Assembly: GCA_023381695.1 (NCBI GenBank)
Contig: JAMCQP010000005.1
Location: forward strand, 1-52,550
Source of the DNA: Bacillota bacterium
Lineage (GTDB): Bacteria; Bacillota; UBA5301; JAMCQP01
Direction: 5' to 3'
Length of the DNA stretch: 52,550 bases
Shown here: one piece after another, positions 7,378-16,046 of the stretch
Layout of the letters: every line of letters begins with the position of its first letter
Numbering within the stretch: the stretch's first letter is position 1
Notes under the pieces: generated by a model
The model's input: the letters and a program-made list of their open reading frames with translations, nothing else
What the model was told of the DNA's origin: nothing
Database searches by the model: none
Position numbers and translations under genes: made by a program

Positions 7378-7393
7378 TTGACTGACCAGTCAA
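7378..7393 (+). promoter_or_regulatory. TetR-type operator
   Basis: TTGACTG-AC-CAGTCAA is a perfect 16-bp palindrome at the expected transcription start, 21 bp before the tetR start codon. TGACTGACCAGTCA-like sites are typical TetR-family operators, so autorepression is likely. Confidence 0.75.
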
Positions 7394-7414
7394 TCAAAAG
7401 GATGTGCCAACAAG

Positions 7415-8017
7415 ATGTCGCCTCGTATCCCCGCGGAGAACAAACGGCTCAAAGAAGAGCGTAAGGAAGAGATACTCCAGGCGGCCGCCAAGGTCTTGGC
7501 CTACAAAGGTTACGCCGCCACCAAGATTGCCGATATCGCGGCGGCGGCCAAGGTCAGCCACGGCCTGGTCTATCACTATTTCAAGAGTAAAGAGGAGATC
7601 TACCTGGCGTTGGCGGATCGTATCGGGCAGGCGGCCGCGGCCCTGCGCCTTTCTCTGGCGCAGCCCGGCGCTCCGCGCGAGAAGGTCCGCATGATGCTGG
7701 AAAGGATGCTGGCCGCCGTGCGGGACTATCCCGAGCACTATGTTTTGGCGGTACAGATGATGACCACGGAAGGGGTGGCGCCGGCGGCGCTGGAAAAGGT
7801 GTTCACCGGTGGGCGGGAAGGACAGGAGGCCATGGCTCAGGTCATCGCCGCCGGGCAGGCAGCCGGTGTATTCCGGCCGGGCGATCCGCGCCAGCATTTC
7901 TACCTGCTGTACGCGGCCATCAACGGGCTCGCCATCGTACAGGCTTTTTCACGCCGTTCCGGCCAGATGATGGCCGATGTCAGCGCGGAGACGATTATGC
8001 GGCTGATCGAGCCGTGA
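7415..8017 (+). CDS. TetR/AcrR-family transcriptional regulator
   Basis: This 200-residue protein has an N-terminal helix-turn-helix (residues about 18-62): ILQAAAKVLAYKGYAATKIA, then IAAAAKVSHGLVYHYFKSKEEIY. The LVYHYFKSKEE block is the TetR recognition helix signature. The C-terminal half is a divergent helical ligand-binding domain. A perfect palindrome overlaps its promoter region, which supports autoregulation. The next gene, a membrane protein 69 bp downstream, and the CrtI-like oxidoreductase after it are the likely targets. Confidence 0.92.
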   Translation: MSPRIPAENKRLKEERKEEILQAAAKVLAYKGYAATKIADIAAAAKVSHGLVYHYFKSKEEIYLALADRIGQAAAALRLSLAQPGAPREKVRMMLERMLAAVRDYPEHYVLAVQMMTTEGVAPAALEKVFTGGREGQEAMAQVIAAGQAAGVFRPGDPRQHFYLLYAAINGLAIVQAFSRRSGQMMADVSAETIMRLIEP

Positions 8018-8086
8018 ACGGGCGCCGGTCCGCCCGGATCCCGTGGTTGCACAAGGAAAGGATTTGTCCAGAAAGGAGTTGCCCAT

Positions 8087-8968
8087 ATGGATGCTTCATA
8101 TACCCTGGGAGTCGGCGCCGCGGTGGCGGCGGGAATCGCCTTTAACCTCGGTTTGGTGCTCCAAAAGGCCGCCGTAATGCATGCCGGCAAAGGAACAGGG
8201 TTGATGCGCCGGCTGGTGCGCAGTCCCCTTTGGGTAACGGGGTTTACGGTGCAATTCCTTGTTGGGATGCCCCTGAATATGCTTGCCCAGGCGCACATCG
8301 GGCCGGCGATGATTCCCGGCCTGATGTCCATGGGTCTTGTGGTATTGGCATTCGGAGCGGTTCGCTTTGCGCGCGAATCACTCGGCCCGCCGGACATCAG
8401 CGGGATGCTTCTGGTGATGGGAGCCGTCGCCCTGTTTGGCTTCAGCGGACTCGGCATCGATGTAAAGGCGCTTGACCTGCATAAGCCGGTGTTTCTCATC
8501 AGGCTGGCGGTATTCAGCGCCGGCACGGCGTTTATGACTGTTGCCTGTTATGTGCTGCAGCGGGGAATCGCCCGCTGGCGCGGCGTTCTGCGGATCCTCA
8601 ACGCCGGTCTGCTTTTCGTGCAATCCAATCTCTGGCTGGGCGTGCTCATGGGCGCTCTTGCCAGGTGGAGCGCGCGCGGATTCGCCGGACGCGAGCTATT
8701 GCTCCTGGGCACAGCATCAGTCATCACCTTTGCGGGCAGCATGCTTGGCATTACCGAGACGCAGCGGGCCTTTCAGGCCGGAGACGCCGCCAAGCTGGTG
8801 CCAATTCAATATGTGCCTCAGCAAATCATGCCGGTCATCAGCTATTTCGCGGTCTTTGGGCTTATGCCCCGGAGCCGCGTGGCGCTTTTCCTGGCCGTGA
8901 CCGCCGCAGGCCTCATTCTGGCTGGCTCGGCTTTGTTGGCGCGGCGGCAGGCCCTGTTAGCTGATTAG
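8087..8968 (+). CDS. Multi-pass membrane protein, DMT/NIPA-like
   Basis: This 293-residue protein has about nine hydrophobic segments and starts at ATG 8087 behind GAAAGGAGTTG. The first segment (LGVGAAVAAGIAFNLGLVLQ followed by KAA) and the alternation of short helices resemble drug/metabolite transporters and the NIPA magnesium-transporter group, which often begin GIxxNxGxxLQKxA. The substrate is unknown. Same-strand position between tetR and a CrtI-like oxidoreductase suggests export or import of a compound sensed by the TetR protein. The 3' end (TTAGCTGATTAG) feeds into a run of repeats. Confidence 0.7.
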   Translation: MDASYTLGVGAAVAAGIAFNLGLVLQKAAVMHAGKGTGLMRRLVRSPLWVTGFTVQFLVGMPLNMLAQAHIGPAMIPGLMSMGLVVLAFGAVRFARESLGPPDISGMLLVMGAVALFGFSGLGIDVKALDLHKPVFLIRLAVFSAGTAFMTVACYVLQRGIARWRGVLRILNAGLLFVQSNLWLGVLMGALARWSARGFAGRELLLLGTASVITFAGSMLGITETQRAFQAGDAAKLVPIQYVPQQIMPVISYFAVFGLMPRSRVALFLAVTAAGLILAGSALLARRQALLAD

Positions 8969-9018
8969 TGTTGGCTGATTAGACCTGTTGCTGATTAGAA
9001 CCTGTTGGCTGATTAAAC
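8957..9018 (+). repeat. Four tandem copies of a GCTGATTAG-type unit
   Basis: GCTGATTA recurs four times at 14-17 base intervals, separated by TGTTG or ACCTGTTG variants, in the gap between the membrane protein and the oxidoreductase. The first copy includes the stop codon of the membrane protein. Confidence 0.7.
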
Positions 9019-9031
9019 GGGGAGAGCTTCA

Positions 9032-10537
9032 ATGACCGAGAAGCACGCAGAGAAGAACGTGGTCATCATCGGAGGCGGCATCGCTGGTTTGACGGCTGCT
9101 GCGTATCTTTCGCGCGCCGGGATGGATGTACATCTCTTCGAGCGGCACACGCAGCCCGGAGGATACATCTCTTCTTTCTCACGCCGGGGGTTCACCTTTC
9201 CAGCCGGCCCCACCTCTTTCGGCTCGAACGGCATTGTCTTTCCGATCCTGGAGGAACTCGGGCTGCGCGAGAAGTGCCGGTTTATTCCGGCCTCGCGCCA
9301 GTTGAACTGGAACCGCCATGATAACTGCCATGATCTATTGCTTCATTCTCCGGCTCAAGTGTGCGACGAACTGAGCGCGATCTTCCCTCACGAGAGGCGT
9401 AGCCTGCGCCGCTATTTCCGCTGGGTTGAGACCGGCGGGCGCGGGTTTCGCGGCTTGTTCGAGAGCGGGCTGATGTTCAGCGGCGGCAAGGGCGCACTCG
9501 GGCAGGGTCTGCGGTTGTGGCTCCATAACCCGCTCTTCCCATGGGCGATGGCTGTTGCCCGCGGTCGGACCAATCGCAGTCTGCATGCCCGCTATTTCAG
9601 GGATCCCGAGCTGATCCGGATGCTCGATGGGCTTGGCTATCCGGTGATGACCGCGGCAACCACGTTGGGGATGTGGGTTTCGTACTTCCAGGATTACCAC
9701 AGGCCCCTCGGAGGAATGCAGACCATCGCCGACGTGTTTGCTCAGTCCGTCCGCGAACATGGCGGACATATTCACCTTGGACAGGGCGTACGGCGGATCC
9801 TGATCGACCACGGAACGGCGGCGGGTGTCCGGTTGACGGACGAAACCGAGATACGCGCCCGCTGGGTGGTTAGTGCCGCGGATATGCGCAGCACCTTTTT
9901 GGATATGATTGGTCGCGAACATCTGCTGCCGAGCTTGATTACGAAACTGGAACGCGGCAGGCCGTCCGAGTCGATCTTCGCTGTCTATCTGGGGCTGGAT
10001 GACAGTGCTGAGATGGCTGCAAGTCTCGGCCGTTTTCAGGCCGATCACATTTTCTTTCGTTGTGCAGATGGGGAGTACTTGCAGGCCGTGCTGCTCAGCA
10101 AGGACAATCCTTCCATTGTTCCGCCGGGTCGTCACGCCTTGTGGTTGGGCCGGTTTGCTTCGTGCGAACCATGGCATGATCTAGAGGGCGCGGCATACCG
10201 GCAGCGTAAAGAGGATGAGGCGCAGGATCTCATCCGCCGCGGCGAGGAATTGGTTCCCGGCCTGAGCCGGCACATTGAGGTCATGGAGACCGCCTCCCCC
10301 TTGACGTTCGAGCGGTACACCGGCAACTGGCGCGGTGCCAGCGCAGGCTGGAATTGGGACCCCGCCGACAACCCGCAGATCAAACCAGCTACAGATGTAG
10401 AACTAAAGAACTTCTACTGCGCGGGTCACTGGACGTATTCCCCCGGTGGCGTGCCGTCGGCCATGATCACCGCCTGGTACATTGCGCAGGAAATCCTCCA
10501 TCATTGGCACATGAACCCTGCATCTATATCCCCGTAG
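9032..10537 (+). CDS. FAD-dependent oxidoreductase, phytoene desaturase/carotenoid isomerase-like
   Basis: This 501-residue protein starts at ATG 9032 after GGGGAGAG. The N-terminal dinucleotide-binding motif VVIIGGGIAGLTAAAYLSRAG (about 10-30) continues to the glutamate in LFERHTQPGGYISS, the CrtI/amine-oxidase hallmark. The C-terminal FAD motif NFYCAGHWTYSPGGVPSAM (about 459-477) is also typical. Relatives desaturate or isomerise carotenoids or act on other lipids. There are no phytoene synthase genes nearby, so the substrate cannot be fixed. Same-strand spacing suggests co-transcription with the preceding membrane protein. Confidence 0.85.
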   Translation: MTEKHAEKNVVIIGGGIAGLTAAAYLSRAGMDVHLFERHTQPGGYISSFSRRGFTFPAGPTSFGSNGIVFPILEELGLREKCRFIPASRQLNWNRHDNCHDLLLHSPAQVCDELSAIFPHERRSLRRYFRWVETGGRGFRGLFESGLMFSGGKGALGQGLRLWLHNPLFPWAMAVARGRTNRSLHARYFRDPELIRMLDGLGYPVMTAATTLGMWVSYFQDYHRPLGGMQTIADVFAQSVREHGGHIHLGQGVRRILIDHGTAAGVRLTDETEIRARWVVSAADMRSTFLDMIGREHLLPSLITKLERGRPSESIFAVYLGLDDSAEMAASLGRFQADHIFFRCADGEYLQAVLLSKDNPSIVPPGRHALWLGRFASCEPWHDLEGAAYRQRKEDEAQDLIRRGEELVPGLSRHIEVMETASPLTFERYTGNWRGASAGWNWDPADNPQIKPATDVELKNFYCAGHWTYSPGGVPSAMITAWYIAQEILHHWHMNPASISP

Positions 10538-10791
10538 CATGGGCGGTGTGCAGGGTTGCCTTGCATCCGCTGCGCGCCAGTTTTTCCGCGACCAGGGTAT
10601 TGACGGTCCTGGGCAGGTTCGAAGCGCCGGGATGATAGACCATAAAGACGGCTTTTGGACTGTCGGCCTTCCCGACGATCACTGGCGCTGCCGCCCTTCC
10701 TCTGAACGAACACGGTCGCCCACACGAGGAAGGCCAGCGAGAAGATCACCGCCAGGATTCCGGTTACAAGAAGGTTGGGAATGATTGTCAT
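10524..10791 (-). pseudogene. Membrane-anchored flavodoxin-like protein, frameshifted and truncated
   Basis: ATG 10791 opens MTIIPNLLVTGILAVIFSLA, a membrane anchor, ending VFVQRKGG. A +1 frame change just after this (near 10683) continues as VIVGKADSPKAVFMVYHPGA and KLARSGCKATLHTAHATGI before TAG at 10524. The second half reads like the start of a flavodoxin domain (first strand, phosphate loop and the TLHTAH block). Flavodoxins need about 140 residues and only about 50 remain. The 3' end overlaps the end of the convergent oxidoreductase. Confidence 0.6.
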
Positions 10792-10831
10792 GGCTGGCTC
10801 GCCTGCCAAGATACGGAAAAATGCCGACCCG

Positions 10832-11056
10832 GGCCCAGGCGCGGATCGCCGTCCAATCCCGCAGGTCGCTGGCCGGGGCCTGGTGGAGAGGGCTGGCCGG
10901 CAGCATGGTCAGCAAGTTGTGGGGGAAGCGTAGCTTCGCCGGATCGAGTTTGCCACCAAACAGCTCGAGCGCAATGGGCTTTAGCCAGGGGTACTTGGCC
11001 AGTTCCTGCTCGAGCATTGCGCGCGCCCCCTGCCACTCCTGCTCATCGGTAAGGTT
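10832..11056 (-). pseudogene. Flavodoxin/HemG-like protein, C-terminal fragment
   Basis: The minus strand encodes ARAMLEQELAKYPWLKPIAL, then LFGGKLDPAKLRFPHNLL and PASDLRDWTAIRAWA. The FGGKxDPxKLRF and SDLRDWxAIRxWA blocks are the usual C-terminus of flavodoxin-domain (protoporphyrinogen oxidase HemG-like) proteins. The N-terminal flavin-binding part is absent, and the sequence upstream (11060-11140) is unrelated. The following broken copy (10524-10791) suggests an ancestral pair of flavodoxin-like genes now in decay. Confidence 0.6.
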
Positions 11057-11139
11057 TTGCGGTGGCCGCAGTCTTAGAAGCAGGGATATCCCCAGGGGGC
11101 AGGTTATTCTGCACGAACCTAACCTCCTGCCAAATCTGG

Positions 11140-11550
11140 TTAATACGGGCATGATACTTTTAGGCCAGATATGAACTCAAAATCCTTCACATTCCGGGTC
11201 GCCAATGGAGTTTTGAGAACAAGCGCAGTGGCCGCAATTATAGCATCAAACGGGGTCAGGCCCTGGGAACGACGGTATTTAGAAAGTAATAAGCCAGCCT
11301 CCCGGGCAATATTTGGCGTTACCTCCACAGTCTCCAACAGCGTCAAGAGCATCTCGATTTGTGCCCGTTCATCGTCAGTCACCCGCTCATCGTCAGTCAC
11401 CCGCTCACCCGCGAACAATTCCGTGTGAGTGATGGTGCTTATGATTCCCTCAAGAACACCTTCTTCCAATCCCTTGAGGTACACCGTAGCGGCTCCAAAG
11501 CCCCTCAGATGGTCTATGATGATGCTGGTGTCAATGACAGTTCTACTCAA
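11140..11550 (-). CDS. vapC: VapC-type PIN-domain toxin
   Basis: This roughly 136-residue protein probably starts at TTG 11550 (SRTVIDTSIIIDHL), which overlaps the antitoxin stop. An in-frame TTG at 11565 is an alternative. The PIN-domain acidic residues are visible: D in VIDTSIIID, E in ITHTELFAGE, D in LTPFDAIIAATAL and the later NVKDFEFI. VapC toxins are magnesium-dependent RNases, most often cutting tRNA. A duplicated six-residue block, ERVTDD-ERVTDDER (18-bp tandem duplication at 11377-11412), lies between the second and third acidic motifs. It probably makes the loop longer but keeps the frame. The partner is the AbrB-type antitoxin directly upstream. Confidence 0.88.
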   Translation of the reverse strand: MSRTVIDTSIIIDHLRGFGAATVYLKGLEEGVLEGIISTITHTELFAGERVTDDERVTDDERAQIEMLLTLLETVEVTPNIAREAGLLLSKYRRSQGLTPFDAIIAATALVLKTPLATRNVKDFEFISGLKVSCPY

Positions 11551-11806
11551 TGCCCAGCCTCCCAAACCTGGTATCGTCGGAATGCCTTAAATCTTTTAAA
11601 TCAAGGTCCCTATCCTTCCAGATTCCTGCTGTTTGCTCTATTACTCCACCTTTTACTTCTTTCCCCTCTACTACTTCCGCCACCAACCGGTTTCCCTCTC
11701 GAAAGACCGAAAGGTAATCCCCACTATGAATCCGCAATGCCTTTCTCAAATTTGCCGGGATGGTCACCTGACCCTTTGCTGTCACCTTAGTTATCTGTCG
11801 TTCCAT
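11543..11806 (-). CDS. vapB: AbrB/MazE-type antitoxin (VapB)
   Basis: This 87-residue protein starts at ATG 11806 with CAGGAG nine bases upstream. The next ATG upstream (11815) lies too close to that site. The swapped-hairpin DNA-binding motif ITKVTAKGQVTIPANLRKAL is diagnostic of AbrB-type antitoxins, and IHSGDYLSVFREGNRLV completes the domain. The C-terminal tail should wrap the toxin. The 3' end overlaps the toxin reading frame, the usual coupling in TA operons. A palindrome just downstream of the -10 box (11823-11837) suggests autorepression. Confidence 0.88.
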   Translation of the reverse strand: MERQITKVTAKGQVTIPANLRKALRIHSGDYLSVFREGNRLVAEVVEGKEVKGGVIEQTAGIWKDRDLDLKDLRHSDDTRFGRLGIE

Positions 11807-11822
11807 AAGAAGCATCTCCTGT

Positions 11823-11847
11823 GTAAGAATTTCTTACTGGTATTATA
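11823..11847 (-). promoter_or_regulatory. vapBC promoter and palindromic operator
   Basis: TATAAT (minus, 11847-11842) is followed by the 15-bp palindrome GTAAGAA-T-TTCTTAC at 11823-11837, placed over the expected transcription start. No clear -35 is seen. Confidence 0.6.
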
Positions 11848-11897
11848 CCACAAGTCCGGCCCCCTGGGAACTTCCCACGTCTTGTGGAACCAAGTGC

Positions 11898-12620
11898 TCA
11901 ACGTCGGACATCTCCTGCCTCTGGTTCCCTCACCATTTCTAACCCCGGCTCCATAAGACAAATAACTGTACCGGAAAAAGAGGCAACCATGCGGGTCACC
12001 TTTATATTCAACCGCAGGTCTGGCCGAAACTCCTCCCCCAGGAGACAGGCCACCTCCGCCGCCAGGGGCTGACCCTGGTCCACCTGCGGGGCCAATATGG
12101 CGGCCAGTGTCCGCCGGAGATAACCCAGGGTGTCGCCAAGAGTATCGAGCACCCGGATGGCATTGGGATCGTGGGGGTTGTCTTTCTCCCTGATCAAGTA
12201 GAGGCGCTCCCCCTCATGCAGGTGCTGGAGATGAAAAAGCCGCCCTTCATGGTTCACCCCGACCACCCGGGTAAGGAAGCTCGTCGCCCGCCGGTGGAAA
12301 CCAGCCACCTCTTCCGCGCGTTCCCCGAGGGCTGCGCCAAGGAGGAGCGGCACGGTGGGATTCCCATCCGAGGCACCGAAGCGATGGGAAAGCTCAGCCG
12401 CCGCATTGACCAGGTGTTCCTCCGCCACCAGGGCCCGCAATACGGCCACCTGCCCCCGCCGGACCTCGGGCAAAACGCCGAGAATTTCCAATCCTGCCAT
12501 CAAGGCCCCCCGCCACAGGAAGAAAACCCCTTGCAGCAGGAAAGGGAGGCCTGGATCGTCCTCCAACCGCGCCCAAATTTCTGGATGCCGGGTAATCAGT
12601 TCGGTTATAAGCATCTTCAT
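11898..12620 (-). CDS. HIRAN-domain protein
   Basis: This 240-residue protein starts at ATG 12620 with GAGGAGGTG upstream. Residues about 115-205 (TRVVGVNHEGRLFHLQHLHE, then ERLYLIREKDNPHDPNAIRV and LGYLRRTLAAIL) match the HIRAN domain, a fold that binds damaged or 3' DNA ends in helicases and occurs alone in bacteria, often in defence or repair contexts. The N-terminal 110 residues are helical and not recognised. A TATAAT-like box lies at 12748-12753 on the minus strand. There is no helicase attached. It could serve the distant helicase at 25-30 kb, but that is speculation. Confidence 0.75.
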   Translation of the reverse strand: MKMLITELITRHPEIWARLEDDPGLPFLLQGVFFLWRGALMAGLEILGVLPEVRRGQVAVLRALVAEEHLVNAAAELSHRFGASDGNPTVPLLLGAALGERAEEVAGFHRRATSFLTRVVGVNHEGRLFHLQHLHEGERLYLIREKDNPHDPNAIRVLDTLGDTLGYLRRTLAAILAPQVDQGQPLAAEVACLLGEEFRPDLRLNIKVTRMVASFSGTVICLMEPGLEMVREPEAGDVRR

Positions 12621-12637
12621 TAGCGCACCTCCTCAGA

Positions 12638-12999
12638 AGACTTCGCGCCAATTTCCACCAGGACCAGGGAGGATCCAGCCTCCCGTACTGCCCATTTCTT
12701 GAGAACACCGCAACCGCTTTGCAGAAATTTTATCGGTATGCATATCCATTATACATTCGGCATGTGACAGGTACGGTCACTTTGGGTTTTAGCCAGAGAT
12801 GAGATGTTGCCATTCATCCCAATCCGGCTCAGGGATTTTCTCTCTTAACCTTATCTCGCGCACCCCACATCAATGTACTGAGCCAGCAGGAATTCGTCCT
12901 CGAGTGCCTCATGAAGCCTGGTCGGATGAACCGTCGCTGGGAAGGCGCAAATCTGTTCCCGCCCATCTTAAAAAAGCTTACCAAAGAAACAGGCATAAA
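12638..12999. other. Intergenic region with dispersed repeat, no gene
   Basis: The only structured part is the repeat at 12764-12780. A minus-strand frame ending near 12798 encodes REKIPEPDWDEWQHLISG before a stop. That looks like the tail of a lost gene but is too short to assign. Confidence 0.4.
12764..12780 (+). repeat. Dispersed repeat, copy 3
   Basis: GTGACAGGTACGGTCAC, the most complete copy. The ends GTGAC and GTCAC are inverted, so it can fold or bind a dimer. Confidence 0.65.
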
Positions 13000-14232
13000 T
13001 CATTCTTTTCCAACGCCTTTCAATTGGAACCACGCTGCCAGAAAAACCAACCCCAACACCAGTAATATCCCGCGAATTAGTTCCTCGCTGCCCATTCTCT
13101 CCTCCAGGACGAGGAATATGGCAAGGCTGGAAATGCGCCCGAGGTTTAACGGGATCTCTCTGACTACGATATACTCAAGGCGCAAGACAGAGGAATCGGG
13201 ATCATTGCCGATGGCCTGGAAGGACAACGAGCTTGAGGGGATGGACCATAAAGGGTTAAAGACCGCGTTGATCACCCCAAAAACCAGAATCCCCTGGATA
13301 GTCCTGCTGAAGGCCAAAACAAACGTGGCTAATGCCAGCATGATCGCCCCCACAAAGGAGTAAACAATTCTTTTTTCCGGCTGAAGATTCTTTCCAACAA
13401 TATAAAAAGAGAGCAGCCCCAAGGTGGAAGTAAGGAAAGAATAGCCCCCCAAACTGAGTTCACTCCTGGTGTTGATAAAGACCAGGAGGTTGACGATAAA
13501 AACGAAGATCCCATCCCGTAACCCTAAAATTCCCATCGCGGCCATGATGCGGCGCCAATCCCGGTTCTTCGTGGCAAGCACCTTGAAAAAGCGATAGTCC
13601 TGGCGGGGAGCAGGCATAGCCAGGACCAGGCTGGCCACGCCACTGAAGACAAGCAAGGATGTGCTTATCAAAAAAATAACCCTGTATCCCATCATTTCCT
13701 TGAAAGCAACGATCACCCATCCCGAGAAAAGAGGGGCGGCCATCCCGATCAGCGAACCGATCAGGCCGTTTAAGCCATAAAAAAGATCCCGATTTTTGTT
13801 GTCGGTGGTATCATAAGTTAATACGTGATAAGCCAGGGCTGTTGAACTTATCGCAGCACCCATCAGCATTCCAAAAACAAACAGATAATTGATGACCTTT
13901 TCCTTAAGAGCCAGTATAGCCAGATAAAAAATGCTGTAGAACATCATCCCCAGGATCAGGCACAGGATGCTGTTCTTTTTTTTGGCCAACCAGCCCCAAA
14001 CAGGAAAGGCAAGCAGTACCGTGCTAAAGACAAAAAGATTGTACAGGGCGATGATCCTCATTTGAGGGTGGAGTTTCCAAAGATAAATGTTGACAAACAA
14101 ACCGGCAAGTCCATTGCCCAGATTAAAAAGACCCTGAACATATAACAGCCACCTGGCTTCCCGGGACAGGACTGCGTCATTCATCAAACCCTGGGCTTGG
14201 TGCCCCTGAATAAACCGCGAAAAGATTTTCAC
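13000..14232 (-). CDS. MFS transporter
   Basis: This protein of up to 410 residues has about 12 hydrophobic segments, starting from GTG 14232 (MKIFSRFIQ) or ATG 14184 (MNDAVLSREARWLLYVQG). The loop after the second helix, WGWLAKKKNSILCL, carries the basic pattern typical of MFS proteins. It closes the carbohydrate operon, 31 bp after the phosphohexomutase on the same strand. It may therefore export or import a sugar or product of the pathway. The substrate is unknown. Confidence 0.75.
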   Translation of the reverse strand: MKIFSRFIQGHQAQGLMNDAVLSREARWLLYVQGLFNLGNGLAGLFVNIYLWKLHPQMRIIALYNLFVFSTVLLAFPVWGWLAKKKNSILCLILGMMFYSIFYLAILALKEKVINYLFVFGMLMGAAISSTALAYHVLTYDTTDNKNRDLFYGLNGLIGSLIGMAAPLFSGWVIVAFKEMMGYRVIFLISTSLLVFSGVASLVLAMPAPRQDYRFFKVLATKNRDWRRIMAAMGILGLRDGIFVFIVNLLVFINTRSELSLGGYSFLTSTLGLLSFYIVGKNLQPEKRIVYSFVGAIMLALATFVLAFSRTIQGILVFGVINAVFNPLWSIPSSSLSFQAIGNDPDSSVLRLEYIVVREIPLNLGRISSLAIFLVLEERMGSEELIRGILLVLGLVFLAAWFQLKGVGKE

Positions 14233-14263
14233 CTGTGCAGATCGCGCTCCTGAAACGTTCCAG

Positions 14264-16015
14264 CTAGAACTTGCCTAGGATCGCCTGAAGTCTCCCAACA
14301 AGGCAATCTCTGGCTTCTAAAAGCAAGGTCTCCGCCTCTTCCCGGCTCTTACCCGCCACCGAAACATACAGCTTTATTTTCGACTCGGTGCCCGACGGTC
14401 GAACCTGAAGAAACCCCCCGTCGACAAGATGGTAATGCAGGACATCCGACTGCGAGAGAACAAGGCCGTACTCCTCTCCCGTAACAAGATCGCGACCCCT
14501 TCCCACCAGGTAGTCGTCCACCCTGATAACCGGCAACCCCGACCAGCCGTCCTCTAATTGATCACGGAGTTGTTCCATAATGAGCTGGATCTTCTCCTGG
14601 CCCACCCTGCCCTCAAAGGTAATGGACCGCAAGTCTTCCAGAAAATAGCCGTGGCGCTCGTACAGAGTTTCCAGCACCCGGCCGAGGGTAAGCTTCCGGG
14701 ACTTGTAATAAGCAACCGCCTCGGCCACCAACGCAGCAGCAATCACCGCATCCTTGTCCCGGACAAAGGTGCCGGCCAAGTAGCCGTAGCTTTCTTCAAA
14801 TCCAAAGAAGAAGGTTTTTTCGCCAGTAGCCTCATACTCCGCAATCTTTTCGCCAATGAATTTGAAACCGGTAAGGGTCTCCACCACTTCAATTCCATAC
14901 TGGCGGGCCACCGCCCGAACCATGTTTGAAGTGGCAATGGTTTTGACTATCACGCCGTTGGCCGGAAGGTCTCCCTGTTCCGCCCGCCTGGCGAGGATGT
15001 AGTCGGCCAAAAGAACCCCAATCTGGTTGCCGGTGAGTAACCGGTAGCTTCCGTCCTCCTCCCGGCAGGCCACGCCCAGCCGGTCCGCGTCGGGGTCGGT
15101 GGCCATGATCACATCAGCTTGTTCTTTCTCCGCCAGCTCCAGCGCCAGGCGAAAGGCGTCCGGAGCCTCCGGGTTTGGGTACCGCACGGTGGGAAATTCA
15201 CCGTCAGGCGCCTCCTGTTCAGGAACCACCAGCACTTTCCGGAAGCCCAACTCGGCCAGAACCCGGCGCACCATCATGTTTCCCGCCCCGTGAAGCGGAG
15301 AGTAGACAACTTTACACGAATCATCCATCCGGGCAATTACGCCAGGCCGGAGCGCGAGTCCTTTCACCAGTTTCACGTACTTGCGGTCAATCTCCTCGCC
15401 GATCGATACCAGTAATCCTTTGGCCACCGCCTGCTGGCGCTCCATGGGAACAACCCGGGTAATATCGGCCACGGCCTGAATTCGGGTGGTGATTGCTCTG
15501 GCCCGGCAAGGAGTAACCTGCCCGCCATCCTCCCAGTAAACCTTGTATCCATTGTATCCGCGCGGGTTATGGCTGGCGGTGATCACCACCCCTGCCACGG
15601 CTCTCAGTTCCCGTACGGCGAATGACAACACTGGCGTGGGACGGAGGCTCTCGAACAGATAAGCCTTGATCCCCACCGTGCATAACACCAGGGCGGCCTC
15701 CTCCGCCAACTCGGGAGAAAGACGGCGGGAGTCGTGGGCAATGACAACACCACGGGCCATGGCCTCCATGCCAAAGCCGGCGATGTAACCAGCCAGGCCC
15801 TGCGTGGCCCGGCGTACGGTATAGCGGTTGATCCGGTTGGTGCCAGCGCCGATTAACCCGCGCAAGCCGCCAGTGCCAAACTCGAGGTCCCGGTAAAAGC
15901 GATCTTCGATCTCGCCCTCGTTAGCGGCGATGCTCCATAGTTCTTTCCGCGTGAGAGCGTCAAAGTAGGGGTTCTCCACCCAAAACCTGTACGTTTCTTT
16001 ATACAACGAAGCCAC
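14264..16015 (-). CDS. Phosphoglucomutase/phosphomannomutase (PgcA-like)
   Basis: This 583-residue enzyme of the alpha-D-phosphohexomutase family moves phosphate between C1 and C6 of a hexose. Visible motifs in order are the catalytic serine loop TASHNPRGYNGYKVYW (about residues 143-158), the metal loop DPDADR, the sugar-binding FGFEESYGYL and the phosphate-binding RPSGTESKIKLY. The length is that of Firmicute PgcA-type enzymes. It starts at GTG 16015 after AAGGAG at very short spacing, and a TTG nine bases on is possible. Its place after two GH130 phosphorylases is logical: they release hexose 1-phosphate, which this enzyme turns into hexose 6-phosphate. Confidence 0.93.
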   Translation of the reverse strand: MASLYKETYRFWVENPYFDALTRKELWSIAANEGEIEDRFYRDLEFGTGGLRGLIGAGTNRINRYTVRRATQGLAGYIAGFGMEAMARGVVIAHDSRRLSPELAEEAALVLCTVGIKAYLFESLRPTPVLSFAVRELRAVAGVVITASHNPRGYNGYKVYWEDGGQVTPCRARAITTRIQAVADITRVVPMERQQAVAKGLLVSIGEEIDRKYVKLVKGLALRPGVIARMDDSCKVVYSPLHGAGNMMVRRVLAELGFRKVLVVPEQEAPDGEFPTVRYPNPEAPDAFRLALELAEKEQADVIMATDPDADRLGVACREEDGSYRLLTGNQIGVLLADYILARRAEQGDLPANGVIVKTIATSNMVRAVARQYGIEVVETLTGFKFIGEKIAEYEATGEKTFFFGFEESYGYLAGTFVRDKDAVIAAALVAEAVAYYKSRKLTLGRVLETLYERHGYFLEDLRSITFEGRVGQEKIQLIMEQLRDQLEDGWSGLPVIRVDDYLVGRGRDLVTGEEYGLVLSQSDVLHYHLVDGGFLQVRPSGTESKIKLYVSVAGKSREEAETLLLEARDCLVGRLQAILGKF

Positions 16016-16046
16016 TTCTCCTTCGACCGTTAAACCCGGATGACCA

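Noticed and set aside
8957-9018. GCTGATTAG repeats as CRISPR or iterons
   Set aside because: The unit is too short, the spacing is irregular and no replication gene is near. It fits the general short-duplication pattern.
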